From positions 718,545 to 782,544 of the forward strand of contig CAADRB010000058.1 in assembly GCA_900708905.1 (NCBI GenBank): a stretch of DNA of 64,000 bases. The letters are read 5' to 3'. The DNA comes from Hymenolepis diminuta. Lineage: Eukaryota; Platyhelminthes; Cestoda; Cyclophyllidea; Hymenolepididae. Below, one piece after another: positions 25,001-38,249 of this stretch. Within the stretch, counting starts at the first letter, position 1. Each line of letters opens with the position of its first letter. Below the pieces are notes generated by a model. That model was given only the letters and a program-made list of their open reading frames with translations. It was not told the origin of the DNA and made no database searches. A program made the translations under genes and the position numbers.

Positions 25001-28000
25001 ATGTTTTTTTACATGGGAGATCTGTATAGTGATAGCTGCATCTGCTTTTTGTGCCAATTACGGTAAATCTGCCAACGAATAACTGATCGAACGAGAACTT
25101 TTTACTCCTATACACTAAATATATGACATTAATAAGAAAAGTCCTTGAAGATGTTTTTTGAAAGTAGGTCCACATTTTGGATTACTTGTTTGTAAACGCA
25201 ATGAAATGAGTAAATTAGGCTGACTTCAAGTCCTATATATTTGATATTTTACAAATTAGTTGGCATTTGAGTGAACGGATGTTTTTGATTAATGATTCAA
25301 TACCGCCATTAATCTAGCGCTTTTTTATAGCCTGGCCATCTTAGAACCCGCCTTTTCGTTCTTCCGTCAATTCATCTCAAATTTAGTCACTAAATGAAAG
25401 TAAATTTGATCAAACCAACTTCCCTCCGTACTCACCTGTAAGCGATGTCAAATTTGTAGGCGCAAATCTGCAAATATTTTGAATATCTGATCATCTTGCC
25501 TATTAAGCGTCCTAATTTGTGAGAGCTGGTCCTATCCCAATGACTGCCCTGGTTCTATCGCTCGGAAAGTTATTAGACGCAAAGGAGATTGATTACTGAT
25601 GATAGAGATGACTGGGAGTGGGAAGTCTGGCAAATCCGCTCTTTATTTACCAGAAACTAAGCTTATATATAATTTGAGAATAGGGGAGGATGTCAGTGAC
25701 AGATTGGGAACATAACAACTAATTCCTGTGATGATACTTTGACTCCAATTGGTAAAGATAGCTCTATATGCTCTCATCAATGTCGATGACTCAACTGAAG
25801 ATTTTCGAATCGCTTGTTGTACGTCCCAAGCACGTTGATAAGCTAGCAACTTAGTTGATGCCTGTACGGAAGCACACGTCATCAAATTAATAACATGAAC
25901 GCAGAGCGTAGACTAATAGTGAAGCCAAACATGGGACATCAATGCGGTCACTGACTCATTTAGAACATATTCTCAGCATCATGCTCCTCGCTCATAGTGG
26001 AGGATTACGGTCATGCTGACAAGATGTCTGCTTTCTTTCACCCATTGTACACTTTATGCTTCTCAGTTCTTTTTCCATTTTTTATACATTTTTTAGACTG
26101 GATACTCTTAACTTGCCTTTACTATTTAGTGTCTTAGTTAAACCCTATTATGACCACCCTTTCTACAATTGCCAGCATTCTGAGCACAGTTTGCGCCTGT
26201 CATATCCTATCAATTGTCGATTAGAGCTGTAAACCTGTTGATTAGCTAGGCTATGCTATACGTTGTTCTGCTCTATCATTAAGTTTAACATTATATCCTC
26301 TCTCCCTTTAGACTGCAACTGGAATGGAATGTGGCGAAATTAAGCCCGACCTCACACCCTGTCTTCAAAGAGTTGGCAGTAACGAAGATCAACACCACCA
26401 TCAACAACAACAGGCTTCCACCCTCTACACGGTCACTCAATCAAACGTCACTTTTCTTCAGCCTGACGCCACCACGGCCGCAAGCAACGCCAATTCTTCT
26501 GCTTCCACATCCAACCCCTCTAACTCTACAATTACTACTCAAAATGAAATAAGTAGCGGATCTGCTAACAGCTCATCAGGAGGTCCTTATCAGTGCACAA
26601 GCTGTGGAAAGGAGTTCAGAGTACTGCGCTATCTCGAGAAACATAAGAGGATACACACTGGGGAGAAACCCTACCAATGCTGCTTCTGTGGACGTCTATT
26701 TAACGATTGGCCTAATATGAATCGGCACAAGCGCATTCATACCGGCGAGAGGCCCTATCGATGTTCAGAGTGCTCCAAGACGTTCTCTCAGCCCGCGGTG
26801 TATAATGAGCATGTGAAGAGGCATACTGGCGAGAGGCCTTATGTGTGTACGGTGTGTTCGAAGGGATTTCCGCGGGCTGCTAGGCTCTCCGTTCATATGA
26901 GAGTGCATACTGGGGAGAAACCCTATCGGTGTAATGTCTGTGATCGGTGTTTCAGTCAACCGCATCATGTCTCTACGCATATGTGAGTTTGTTTTCCCTT
27001 TTATTGTTTTATTGGCCAGTTTAATGGTTTTAGTTGCTAATTCGAGCAGTGCTTTTGGCATTGAATATTATATTCCTTATATGTTCTTTTTTAGTGGTGT
27101 TGTTATTTTAGTGTCATACCCAATTAATAACTGTGAGATGGCCATTACATCATTTTTTATTGATCCGTCTTTTGTAAAAATTAAAGGCATCCAAAGCTTA
27201 AGCATATGAATTTGTTGTTCATTATGTTTGTGGAACGGGGATCTTACCGATTTGATTTTGGCTTCCTCCTCTATGAATATAACACTTGAATATGAATTTT
27301 CTTGATTCTTCCTAATCATAAGGTAATTATCACAAACCCTGGATGAGCCGTTCTTTGAAGTTTCTTTTAGGTGATCGAATAACTCCCGAAATAAGGGATT
27401 TTATCTTTTCTCAGTAGATTAAAAGTTAGTTTTCAAATTAGTGGTGATCTAGTTTTGCACAGGGAAATTATTTGACATATTTTCGACTTTTAGATAGGCT
27501 TTATTATAGTTGCTTGCTTCATTCATTCATTGTGAAGTTAATTGGTTCATGTACCGAGTGATAAAGTAATCTCTTATTTTAACAAATCGAATAATTTAAT
27601 TATTGTCCAGAAAAAAGGGTTGTGATAAAAACAGACACTGCATGAGTTTTTGTTCGAAATTTGAAAGTACATAATTATTCCCTTGCTGTTTCCCTAAATC
27701 GCTTGAGGGTGCATTATGGAATCCGTGGCCTTAAATTTTACACAGCAGTTCGTGTCAGTCTTTACATCTATCTGATCATGCAATTCTACAATGATCTTTC
27801 ATTATCTTTACACTTGGACAAAATCCCGATTTTTGTCGCTTACCGTTGGGTCATCTGCTCCCAAGTTGCATTTAGCATCCTTTTCCTAAACATGTGTTGC
27901 TATTGATGAATTTGAAGTAGACTAAGCTATCAATCTTGTTAATCACTACTGAAGCACTTGTCCGTTTGAGGACCAATATGGACCAAGGAGAAGTTATAAC

Positions 28001-31000
28001 TGGATATATACAGTCACATCTCCCTGCTGCTAGAGAGATTCAGCCAATTTGAAAAAATGGTTGCTTCCCCTCGGCCTTAAATATTTCTTGGTTCGTCTTT
28101 ATATTCTCTTTTTATATACCTTTGTCCCATTTCTATAATTAATTCTTATTTAAACTTGCCTTAAGCGAGCTCGAGATAAGGCTTATTCATACTACTTTAT
28201 CCAAAGTTGGTGTTATCAGAGTAAAAGTTTCAAGTTAATAAAAATGCCCAATTCTCCGCTTTGGACTCTTTGTGATATTTGAATGCTTGTTATGCTCTCT
28301 TTTACATCTTTTTCACGGTGAATAACAAGCATTTCTTATCATCCTTTTTTATGGCCCCACAGACGAATCCACTCCAGCAATAGATCTTCTCGGTCTAGTC
28401 TTCGCGACGGCGCAAACTCCCGACGCAATCGTAAACAGATTGGGGACAAACCCACAGTATCAGCATCAGATGCAGTTGAGAAAGCATCAGATGAGGTTGG
28501 AAGCAGCGTCCCCAAAGCTTCATCACCAAGTGTACAGGGTAACCAAACTGGCGTTCTACCAGTGTCTAATGATGAAAATGATGGTGATACCTCTGGTGAT
28601 TCAGCTCCCCATCCAGATTGTAAGTTACCATTTGAATAATTAATATAATAATTCCCAAAGTCTAATGAGTGACATGGAGCCTACAGTAACGTTAATCCCT
28701 ACAGTAATGCTACCTTTAGAGCCCGGCCAAGTATGACCCAGAAATCTCCTTCCAAAACTAATATTTTTCAGAAAATATTAGGATTTTACGGCTTTTCCCA
28801 AATGGCAATTGTGTATCGGAAAACGTAGTTTAATGAGAGGAAGGGGTAGGAGAAGGCATTGAGAATTGTAAGAGAAGGAAAAAGCGTCTATACTGAAAGA
28901 GGACACCCCGTGTTGTACCAACAGTAATTTAGGTATGATGAGGTAATTGTTAGGTTTCGCATCCTTTGTTCGTTGATGAGTGACCAATAAAAAAACAATC
29001 ACACCCGTACAGGTGAGGCAGCATGTGTGCGCTACAAGCCTCTAATCGAGAAACTCATATTCAATCACTGATGGGAAATAAATCGGAAGTTTTTGAATGG
29101 GGAGAGTCAATTTATATTCGGTTAACCGAGTTCGGTGCTTGAGCTCTAGGTTCATTGATTACTGCTCATTCATCCTCGCTTCTAGAAATGAAGTTTTCTC
29201 ATTGCTATCTAGCAGTGATCAATACTCTATATCCAAGTGGTGTATAGTTCCCTCGTTGATGAGTTACAAATCTTCCCCCTTCTTCTTTTTAAGCCTGATC
29301 TGCCGCAGTCATAGTGGATAACTTAGTTTGTGTAAGTTAATACATAATGTTGTATCATTTTCATATCACAACCTTTATTGTTGACTAATATTGAGGCCGT
29401 GATGTGATGTATCAGATGTGCACATTTTTCGTTGCGTCACCGATGAATGTTAGTTATTTCATCAGTTAGGCTTAATTAATTAGACACCGGCACGGTTTTA
29501 AAAATTTTTTGATTTACAGAATGAATCTTTCGGATAGTACTTTTATAAAGGCTGAAGTTCAATAATTTCACAATTTCCATAGAGAATAAATGAATAACAC
29601 AGACCATCCTATATAATCACCCTTCTGTTATTTAGTTCTCTGTTAAAACTCTTAAATAGGCCCCGAAAACAGTCCTACTCGTACTTACCTAAAATAGGGG
29701 TATTCAGTCACTCTTCTGACTTTTAAATTGAGATACATGGAGGTCGGTATATTAGCGACTCTGGACTTTAGCTATAGCGATTAGCAATAGACGCATTAAT
29801 CGCATGCTAGAAAGGCATGTGGCAATACTTAATAATACATGTACCGAAAAGTCACTGCAGATATTCTAAGCCACCATCTTATGGTATTGCCGCTACCTTA
29901 TTATTTAAGTCCTTTTTTCTTATACAGCTGCGAAGCACTCTCAAGAAGGTGAAATTCAAGTGTCTACTAATGGCTCACCAGTTGAACCGACCTCTCTTCC
30001 CACATCGACGCCAGTTGCCATGGCGGCTTCTTCGACTATGACTGCGGCAGCAACCGATGTTTCTGTTTCTGTGGTTAATTCCATGCCTTCCAACGTTGGA
30101 ATGGTAGCTTCGGAGAATTGTTATGTTCAATCACATCCAGCGCCACATATCTTTGATGCTAATGGCACTATCTATATAAGTGCTGTAAGTTGCCAGCAGT
30201 TTCGTGTTTTATTCACTCATCAGGTTGTATTCTACACTTATCATTCTCTTGTAAATGATGTTTAATTAAGTTTACGATTAGTTATTTGATATGCCTACGT
30301 GTTTGATCAAAGAACATGACATGTTAAATATACATTGTCGTTAAGACTAATAAAATGTACTTTAATAATTCTTTTTGATATGTGAGAAGACGTGACTTAG
30401 TAAGAATTGATATTTCCCCATTTTGATATAGAAAGGGCGGTCCAAAAATAAGTTTTTACTAAAGAACACCTCCTTGATAAGAAGGAATACAGTAAAAGAG
30501 TATAAAGATTTTTAAGAGTATGAAATGTAGAAAGATGTATCAGGAAGCATTATGAGGTACAAGGGTGAGAAGAGGCAGCCATCTTTCCACAATGCTTCTA
30601 TCTAAAGCAGCATGGGAATCAAGCATCTCATTAATCAGCTCCAAGTGTTTCATGTCGCTGTGTCGGTATTGAAATCTTAACCTATTTCCTGTTCACCAGC
30701 AGCAACGTGCTTGGTGGATTAAGCAGCAGAGGATTGGTATATCCTGATCCAAATTCAAACTAGTATTATTTTGTTTCGCTGCGTCGATTTTAGGTGGACG
30801 GAACGGCAACCCTTTCTACCAACGGTGTAAGCACAACTTCTGGATCCTCCATGACTACGACAATCACATCAACCCTCCCCCAGATCCAAATTCATCCCTC
30901 CACAACGGCAGCATTTTCCAGTGACCCTCACCACCATCTTCAACCCCGACAGGGTGGTGGTGGTGGTGGTTCCATCCAAATCTGCTATTCCGCAAACCCC

Positions 31001-31246
31001 AACCACAATCCGTCCGATTCTGCCACAATCATAATGTCTCCGGGAGGTCAGAAAGCCCAACTTTTCAGTCCCATGCTAGTACCGATCGGCCCCGCATCTC
31101 AGTTTCCCTATTCTTCTGGTGCTTTTCAAACTCTACCACCATCGGATCAACAACAACAACAACAACAGACTTCTGGTGCAGATAGAATAATTGCGACCCC
31201 GACTTCCAGTGCAGCTTCTTCTTCCTCTATAGCTGCTGATGCGTAG
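16048..31246 (+). CDS. Five-finger C2H2 zinc-finger transcription factor, eight coding exons
   Basis: Probable sequence-specific DNA-binding nuclear protein. Exons by GT/AG and phase: 16048-16127, 16164-16302, 16388-16460, 23202-23524, 26312-26982, 28363-28619, 29928-30184, 30794-31246; total 2253 nt, 750 aa. The N-terminal 300 residues are rich in Gly, Gln, Ser and Thr (QLQSQQQQS, then EDQHHHQQQQ), like a low-complexity activation region. Five consecutive fingers follow at about 300-437 with TGEKP/TGERP linkers: CTSC..HKRIH, CCFC..HKRIH, CSEC..HVKRH, CTVC..HMRVH, CNVC..HIRIH. The last finger is split by the 1380-nt intron 26983-28362 between its two zinc-binding His. The C-terminus has Arg/Ser, acidic, Ala/Thr, poly-Gly (GGT repeats at 30953-30970) and poly-Gln parts. 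I do not recognise an orthologue. Exons 1-3 are inferred from phase and could be revised; exons 4-8 are firmer. Confidence 0.87.
16461..23201 (+). other. 6741-nt intron 3 of the zinc-finger gene
   Basis: Starts GTAAGT, ends TTTTCTTTTAG. No transposase, RT or RNA gene was seen in it. Apart from the GC-rich segment it holds AT-rich sequence. ORFs such as 17267-17533 and 18158-18361 show no family resemblance. Confidence 0.6.
19640..19960 (+). promoter_or_regulatory. GC-rich segment in the 6.7-kb intron, possible internal promoter
   Basis: About 300 bp of GC- and CpG-rich sequence (GCGCAG, CTCGCGTACG, AAGCGCGTTGG, CTCGCG) in an AT-rich intron, with an inverted CCAAT box (attgg at 19786-19790). 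Exon 4 of the zinc-finger gene, the next coding exon, has an ATG at its third base (23204), so a transcript starting here could encode a shorter protein with all fingers. Function is inferred from composition only. Confidence 0.35.
24545..24625 (+). repeat. tRNA-like head of a SINE, plus strand
   Basis: Resembles a tRNA: a B-box-like GGTTCGATGCC at 24595-24605 inside a perfect T-arm stem (ATGGG/CCCAT), and GATTAGTATGCTC in the A-box position. The acceptor stem does not close, so it is not a working tRNA gene. AGTGGTCATGGGTTCGATGC..TGGAC aligns with the minus-strand repeat at 52.7-52.85 kb. Lies in intron 4 of the zinc-finger gene. Confidence 0.55.
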
Positions 31247-31650
31247 TTATTGCGCTTGTGCTTGTGTACATAGTTTATTGTACTTCAATTTTCACTTTAG
31301 TCCCCTCCTTTTGCCCTCCGCTGCTGTTCTTATCGAGTTGAAAAAGACGCGTTACGTTCTTCAGTGAAAAAATTTGATGTTATTGTTAACACTGTGTATG
31401 TTGCGTGTGGTCCTTCTGTTTGTATGTATTATAGTATCCCAAACGATCTGATAAGTTAACCGTAAATATAGTATACTTGATCTGTATGCTTCCTGATATT
31501 TGGGGGTTGATGCTTTGGTATAACTGTGGAAGGAATACTAAGTCGGAATAAGTCAAGACGCTTGCAACAAAAGGCTACCATGCATTTATTCGTTAACACA
31601 AAATTGGGGAACAGTCTTGTGAATTTCTGAATGCAAACTACTACTATATA

Positions 31651-31656
31651 AATAAA
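31651..31656 (+). terminator. Candidate poly(A) signal of the zinc-finger gene
   Basis: AATAAA 405 bp after the stop codon; a second AAATAAA lies 18 bp further on. The position suits a 3' UTR of about 420 nt. Confidence 0.45.
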
Positions 31657-31699
31657 ATTAAAGTAGAAAATAAATAATGGGGATGACTGAAAATGTACA

Positions 31700-33576
31700 A
31701 GTGGAGGGGAGCCTAATTAAGTGAAATATGCAATTTGCATCAAATGTAAATGCTATCATCAGACTTTCATTTAAATGCCTCGTTTAAATTGTTGTGTACA
31801 ATGGATTCATCCATTTTATTAAAGAGCCCCCAATTTATTTTGGAAAAATGAGCGTTATAATCTGTTCTCTTTAGGATACCGTAACCGACTCTTAAGTTCC
31901 CGAAGACATTGCATTAGTTACAAATACGACCCGACGAAACCACAATACAAAACAACCCAAACTACCATATCAACACAAAACGCACGTTTTCGTATCGATG
32001 TCGATTTATATTCAGCACCATTTACAACTTTAATGTGAATAAATTCGTTCGAATAAAAGGGAATTAAAAGAAGCAGAAATTAAAAGGTGGAAAATAAAGA
32101 ACAAATATAAGAATTATTTTGGGAAAAATATTATTTTTTTATATGTAACAATAAGGAAGGCTGTATGCCAAATTAATGTTTGAAATTAGCTTTCTATTGG
32201 CGTTTCTGAGTCTGTATCAAAATGTACACTGAAGATGAGAGGTTTTGTCAGCTAAATAACACTTTTATGTCAGTGGAATTTACAACGATTTCAAGACTGT
32301 CCAATAGGATCTCACACGATCACTAAAACATTTCGGAGAGTGTGATCACGGACATGCGCGCAGCAGTCGGTCATTTATCAATTTTCTTGCAGCGTAACAT
32401 CATTGTACTCATAGTTGCTAAGTATTTCAGAAAATCGTACCTCTCCACATCTCTTATCCTTTTCGTCTTTGGCCATTGCCTGGCTTAGCTCCTGGGGCAA
32501 TTTTTACCTGAGGACTAAGCTCAAGACTAACTATACTTTTCTGGAGCTAGTTGGCTTCTCAGGGGATCGCCCTACACAACCCTGCTTTATGGCATATTTA
32601 ATGTCCTCAAGTAAATATACATTAAATGATTAAAAAAGTAACTTCTTCTACAGGTTTTTAGGCATTTTAATAATGTTTTTTTTATGAATCTCTAGCCCGT
32701 TTATCAAATTGGAGGCGAAATCTTGAAAGTAATTTTTTTACAAAGTGAAGATTGTACAGCTCATAGAGTAAAGCAAATTGTCAAAATAACATTTCCCTCC
32801 CTCTAAATATCCTTCTTTATGCACTGTCAGACTTTCTCTTACACAATGGCCTTCTTTGGTAAACTACATACAATGAACGCGTCAGTTATTAAAATTCTGT
32901 TCGTTATTAAGTCAACAGCACTTTCAAAAAATATAATTTGTAAGAATTTTACTAGAATCAGAAAGTTTTGAATATAGATATTCTTGACTTTTTTTATTTA
33001 AAGTGATGCAACATTACTTTTAATATCATCAGATGTAAATATGCGTCGTATAACACCGCTCATAAGCTTGGGTTACATGTTTAAAGAGATATTTGATTTT
33101 ATTATTGTTTTTATTCGATCTTACCATCATCTCGAGAGGTTTCTTTCAGATCTTCTGTTTCAAAAGCTCATGTTAGAGACACTCAATATCAGATCCCATT
33201 AAAAATAATTTGTGCAGTCTCATGTTAGCACTAATTAAAAAGGCTACATCACTCATATTTTCCAACATAGGTCACAGCTACCTTTATGTGTCAACGAACA
33301 TATTACCTTCTGCAAAAGAATTAATGCATAGAGTCCAAAAAGAATACTTTAATGTATCGTGATGTATATAATATAATTTCCGCTTCTATTCCAAAGTTTC
33401 TTAATACCACGTTATAGCTTCCCCACTTAGCTTAGCAGAATCTTTAATTTTCTAATCAGTATATTTCCCTTTACTCGATAACCCTTCTTAACCTCTCCAT
33501 GCTACTAATATTTACCTTATAAATTATTGTGCATTGATGTTTATATATATTTATGCACGAATTAAAGATGCAGATT
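31700..33576. other. Intergenic AT-rich region
   Basis: No gene or repeat recognised between the zinc-finger gene and the first inverted solo LTR. Confidence 0.4.
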
Positions 33577-33949
33577 TGTGAGGTTCACAACGCTAACAAG
33601 GCTGATTGGATTACGTGCGCTAGAACTTTCTGGGAAGTGCGGAGAAGTAACCGGTCGCGTAGAGAACAAACGCGGACGTGTGTGCAGAGACCTCCTCAAC
33701 CAATTAGCAATTAAGATCCCTTCAGCCTAGCGTGGTTTCGTATTCAATGCCTATGCTTTTGAATCACGGTAACAAGGCCGTGATCAATAAACTCTCCACT
33801 CAGCATCTTTCTGGTTCTTATCACTTTGGGCATAGCTTAGCTAATTTGGGATAAACAGAGAATAGAGGACTCTGCTAGAGGCTATTCGGACTGCTTAGGA
33901 GGATTACTTAGGTGTAGCAAAAAGAATTATTGGTGTAGCATCCGCTACA
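33577..33949 (+). mobile_element. Solo LTR, family A, copy 2
   Basis: 373 bp from TGTGAGG to GCTACA, flanked by 4-bp GATT repeats (33573-33576 and 33950-33953). Contains CAATAAACTCTCC, which matches the poly(A) site of the LTR attached to gag at 48 kb. Ends with the palindrome TGTAGC-ATCC-GCTACA. No primer site follows. Confidence 0.85.
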
Positions 33950-34128
33950 GATTAAAATCGCACTAAGGCCACCAGAGTATTAAATTCAGTTGTATAGATT
34001 TCTTTACATTGATTGAAAATCAATTTTCTTACCACTTCTTTAATAAATTTTATCATTGCTTTAGTTCATTATTCATTTTAATTTCAGAGTTTCCATTTAA
34101 TTTCTGGTTGGTCTAATTTTCTATAGGC

Positions 34129-34513
34129 TGTAGCGAATGCTACACAAGTAGACCTTTTTGCTAAACCTTAATTATCCTTTTAAAGGTTCAACTAGCTACT
34201 GACAAGTACAGCCAGTCTCTAGCAGAGTCCTCCAGTATATATTTGCCTCCCAAAACTGGTTAGGCTATGTCCAAAGTAGCAAGAACAAAAAAAGTATGGA
34301 GTGGAATTTTTCGTGGTTGTGTTTTAGACAATTAGTTATTAAATATGATCGATGCCACTCTGTAGGAATATTGACCGATGATTGGCTGGGAAGATCTCTG
34401 CACTCATGGCTGCACTTGTTCGCTACGCAATCAGTAACACACCACACTTTTCAGAATGTTCAAGCACACACGAGATCCTCTTGACCAGCCTTAGTAGCGT
34501 GGTGAACTCCACA
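34129..34513 (-). mobile_element. Solo LTR, family A, copy 3, inverted relative to copy 2
   Basis: 385 bp; on the plus strand it begins TGTAGC-GAAT-GCTACA and ends GAACTCCACA. It is the reverse complement of the copy 179 bp to its left, with diverged sequence. No convincing target duplication was found, so its ends may be altered. Confidence 0.8.
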
Positions 34514-37500
34514 AAATTCATACTTTTAGTCAGCTCAACCCAACTTTCTTCGTTTCAACGTGTAAAGCTTCTCCGCATTATTAAGGTCTAATCACGTTGT
34601 ACAAAAATGGATACTCGACGTTAGCAATTATTAAGTGAGTTTTCTCAAACACTGCCATCCCAGCGTCAGTTTGACGTGAAATTATCAAGCCCCGAGTCAG
34701 CTTAATCCGAGAGGATGACTACGGTCCCCAACTTAGTTCATTTTTGAGCCTTTCAAAACCACGTGCGCACGTCCCTATGATACTAATAACATAGCTGTAA
34801 CAATCTCAGTTATTTCAGAATAGTAACTCTCAAACCACGCTTTGTTTATATTCTCTCTGTTCCTCAGTAACAGTCTTCATCACACATTTTTATCCGTTCG
34901 TAATGTTTAATTTCAGGAGTACAATAGAGAACAGAATTCTGTTCTCTATAGCTCAAATAATCAATCAGCCATTTTTCGGGAAGTTTCTATCGGTAAGTGG
35001 TGCACATTAGATGCATAAATATTTGAAACCATCGGGGAAGGGAGGGGGGAGTAAATGAGTATATCGATGCATAAATTATGTAGAAAGGGAGTTAAAGTAT
35101 TCATAAAAATGGGACGTTTAAGGTTTTGATACAAAGGAGAACAGGAAATTAATCGGAAGATATCGTAATCCCAAAAGTTCTCCACAAAATTTGCGCAATT
35201 CAATTGTCACTTCGATAGAGAAAATACAAAAATAAACAAAATACGCAAAATAATACATAAACATATTATAACACAATATATAAATATGATGAATAATTCA
35301 TATACCAAAATATTCATTCTGCATTATTTTTTCACTTCTCATAAAGAAAAGTGTTCAAAATTACATCACTAGATTGTTTCTCAGCCGGCGGCACTGGCAC
35401 AGACGCAATAAACCAGGGTTATTAGTGGTCTGCCATATTAAAAAGTAAATAACATAGTTTATGGTGTAATGTTTGCGTTTTTGGGGGATAACGGTTGAAA
35501 AAACCGCTTTGTTACTCAATCAACAGGAATATGTACTTTGGGACCGCAAAAATAATTACATAGTACTAGAAAATCTGTAAGTAATAAACAAATTGGAAAG
35601 TCAATCACGTGTAAGATGAAGTGATGAATTAGTTTAAATTGTTATACTAACTAAAATTAAAGGTTAAGGTAAAATTTAAGGTAGGCGCAAAAATAAAATA
35701 GCATTAAAATGAGTCACAACAAATGTATGTTAAAAATCACGTATATATATATATGTATATATATGATTTATACATATGTTAAATTGGTAATAAGTTCATT
35801 ATAAAATCCTGACGCCAAAATTCTTATAAAAAAATGAAGCATGAATTTATGTATAATGATTGAATATATCATTTCATACTCCAGATGATGATGCGTTGGC
35901 ATACAATATTTGGCTTTAACTGAAACATCAATAGGCTTTCGAAATTTATTATCAGTGTTACAACAACTCCATTGTTATCAGTCTATACACGCTTATTCAA
36001 TGGGGAATGTATTAATCCAGTAACGTATAAGATTCACATCAACGGGGAGAGAAAAATATATAAAAGGGATAATTCAAGAATGACATTCGGAGGGAATGAA
36101 TGGTGCCATAGCCAGCAGATGTCTATCAACACATGGCGATTAGAGATGACTGATTGGAGATAAGATCTCCAATACAGTGTCCACAGGTAGTCCCCCTGTG
36201 TGTTTGCGTGTTTGCACATAGACACCTAAACAGGTGTCTCTCATTACACTGAGACTCCGACAACGAGACATGACTGACTTCAAACAAAGAAATGTTTTGT
36301 ATATAAACCTAATTTACTAATTAATAAATTGAAGTGGCGTGTCTGCCACCTCCGAACAGATCTGACGACATGAGTGACTTGATTTATTCTACCTATTCGA
36401 TGTGGCCCCGCTAGACCTCCTTGACGTTATTACAAATGGTTAGTAGTACATTAGGTAAAAGGGTAGAATTGCATTGTAACCTTAATTCTTGCTAATGCAC
36501 ACAAGGTTGTATTTCGTGTCCACATTCTGACCTTTTAGTATGTTGCGTTTATTAAATGAATTTTTGAAGGTAAATAGATATGACCCAAATGGGTTTAAAA
36601 TAAGTTACATTAATACTTTTCCGTTATGCGTAACATAAGTATTGATCCGATTAGAATTTAATAGAACCTTTGTGTAATTGTTGCATATAATGACAAAGAA
36701 TTTTAAACTTATTAGATATTTTTTCAATTTGGACATGAATAACTCTATTTTTCTTACTATTATAGTGCCATATGAATAATTATTTATGGCATTACGAACA
36801 GTTTTTCTTAAATACCTGGATTTAAGTAAAAATTTGCGGCTAATAAAATATGTTATAAATAATAGATTTAAATTGATTTTTGTTAAACGTTTATTTTTCC
36901 CCTCGAAAATAACAAACTCCATTCGAATTTAATTCTACCCCCTTTCATATCGACATCGAAAAGGCTGAACGGAATTATGATAGAATCTGGTAGAGAATTA
37001 TCGTTTAGTTAGATAACACATTGATCTATCATATCGGACACATTTTAGGCTAAATAATCTTACCAGAGATGAGTAGCAAAATGAATTCTGTTTAGTATAC
37101 TCGGTCAGCATTTAACCTTTAGACTACATAAAAACCTGAAGTACTTATTGACCACACTAATATTATGCTTCTGTCTTGATTGCTCAAATAAGTTTTGAGT
37201 TCTTTCTTAGCGTCTAAATATGTTGTGAACCAAGTTAGCGATCAGTCTTCTTCAATCTCTGAATACTACTATATTTATGCGACTGATTATCAGGTGATGA
37301 TATATTTAATATCAGTAGTATGACAACTGTTTTATTCAGTTTTAGGTTTATATATAGATCTGATACTTAGGCGCTTCTAAATAGTCCTAATAAGGCTAAT
37401 GACATGAAATTATAATTCGGTACCTGGGTGATTTGATCTTCATGTAATATAGAATAAAATTTAATTTTTAAGCATTAGACAAATTTATAGTAATAATTCC

Positions 37501-38200
37501 ATAACCCATTTAGGAGAGCGTTTTCAAAGGGTCATCTTGTTTAGAAAGTAATGCCATTGAGACTCTCTGATGTGAGACTTGAATTCTGCCACCATATGTA
37601 TTAACCAGACTTGACTATTGCGGTTGGCTATTCCACACACTGGGTGTACGCCTCTGAAAATCGAACCAGCGGTCTATGCCATAAAAGGCATGTACGATGG
37701 TCAGTGAACCACCGAGATTTACGCAAACTTGCTTTCAACATTTTTCGATTAATTGTTCACATTGTAAAAATTTTGGAGATTTAATAAAATAAGAACTTCT
37801 GAATCTATCTGACTGGATCTATATTCTCAGGATACAAGACAAAAATTCTTCCAAAGACGAATGTATTTTGAAATTATATCATATTTTGTAACTTCAGAAT
37901 AACACTTTTCATCCGTTTCGTTTTAAGCAAAAAATAGAAGCAATTTTAATTTCATACAATTTAATACTGAATTAGTCATGATATATAACACAATACGTAC
38001 AATGTTATAATTGATTGCAAAAACTAGATATTCCATATAAAATATTTATTAAGTTAAAATGTATTTAGCATATATTTGCTTTACAGTTAATTAACAATAA
38101 TTTTCAAGCTAATGAAACCATACAATTAAATTCATTATTAATTTAAAAACTAATATTTTTATTTGTGAAATTTATCATGGATATCGACATTTGTTTTCAA
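34514..38200. other. Intergenic region with low-complexity DNA
   Basis: No gene seen. Contains an AT microsatellite at 35741-35765. At 36180-36440 there is an LTR-like stretch: TATATAAACC near 36300, AATAAA near 36322 and a TGTGGCCCCGC near 36400 that resembles a primer site. That reading is weak because no second copy was found. A SINE copy lies at 37.56-37.74 kb. Confidence 0.35.
37555..37735 (-). repeat. tRNA-derived SINE-like repeat, copy 2
   Basis: On its own strand: GGTGGTTCACTG (A-box side), GCTGGTTCGATTTTC (B box GGTTCGAtt), then ACACCCAGTG, GGAATAGCCAACCGCA and GGTGGCAGAATTCAAGTCTC. The second half matches the copies at 5.9 and 52.7 kb. Confidence 0.65.
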
Positions 38201-38211
38201 TCACACATAAG

Positions 38212-38246
38212 CGAACGCGCCACTTTATCTGACTAGGCGCGGTTCG
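38212..38246 (+). promoter_or_regulatory. GC hairpin just upstream of the RPS18 start codon
   Basis: CGAACGCGCC (38212-38221) and GGCGCGGTTCG (38236-38246) pair over ten bases with one bulged G around a 14-nt loop, three bases before the ATG. Whether it lies in the mRNA depends on the start site, which cannot be seen here. Confidence 0.5.
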
Positions 38247-38249
38247 AAG

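Noticed and set aside
26765..27061. 98-aa minus-strand ORF opposite the zinc fingers
   Set aside because: Shadow of the finger exon; it has no independent features.
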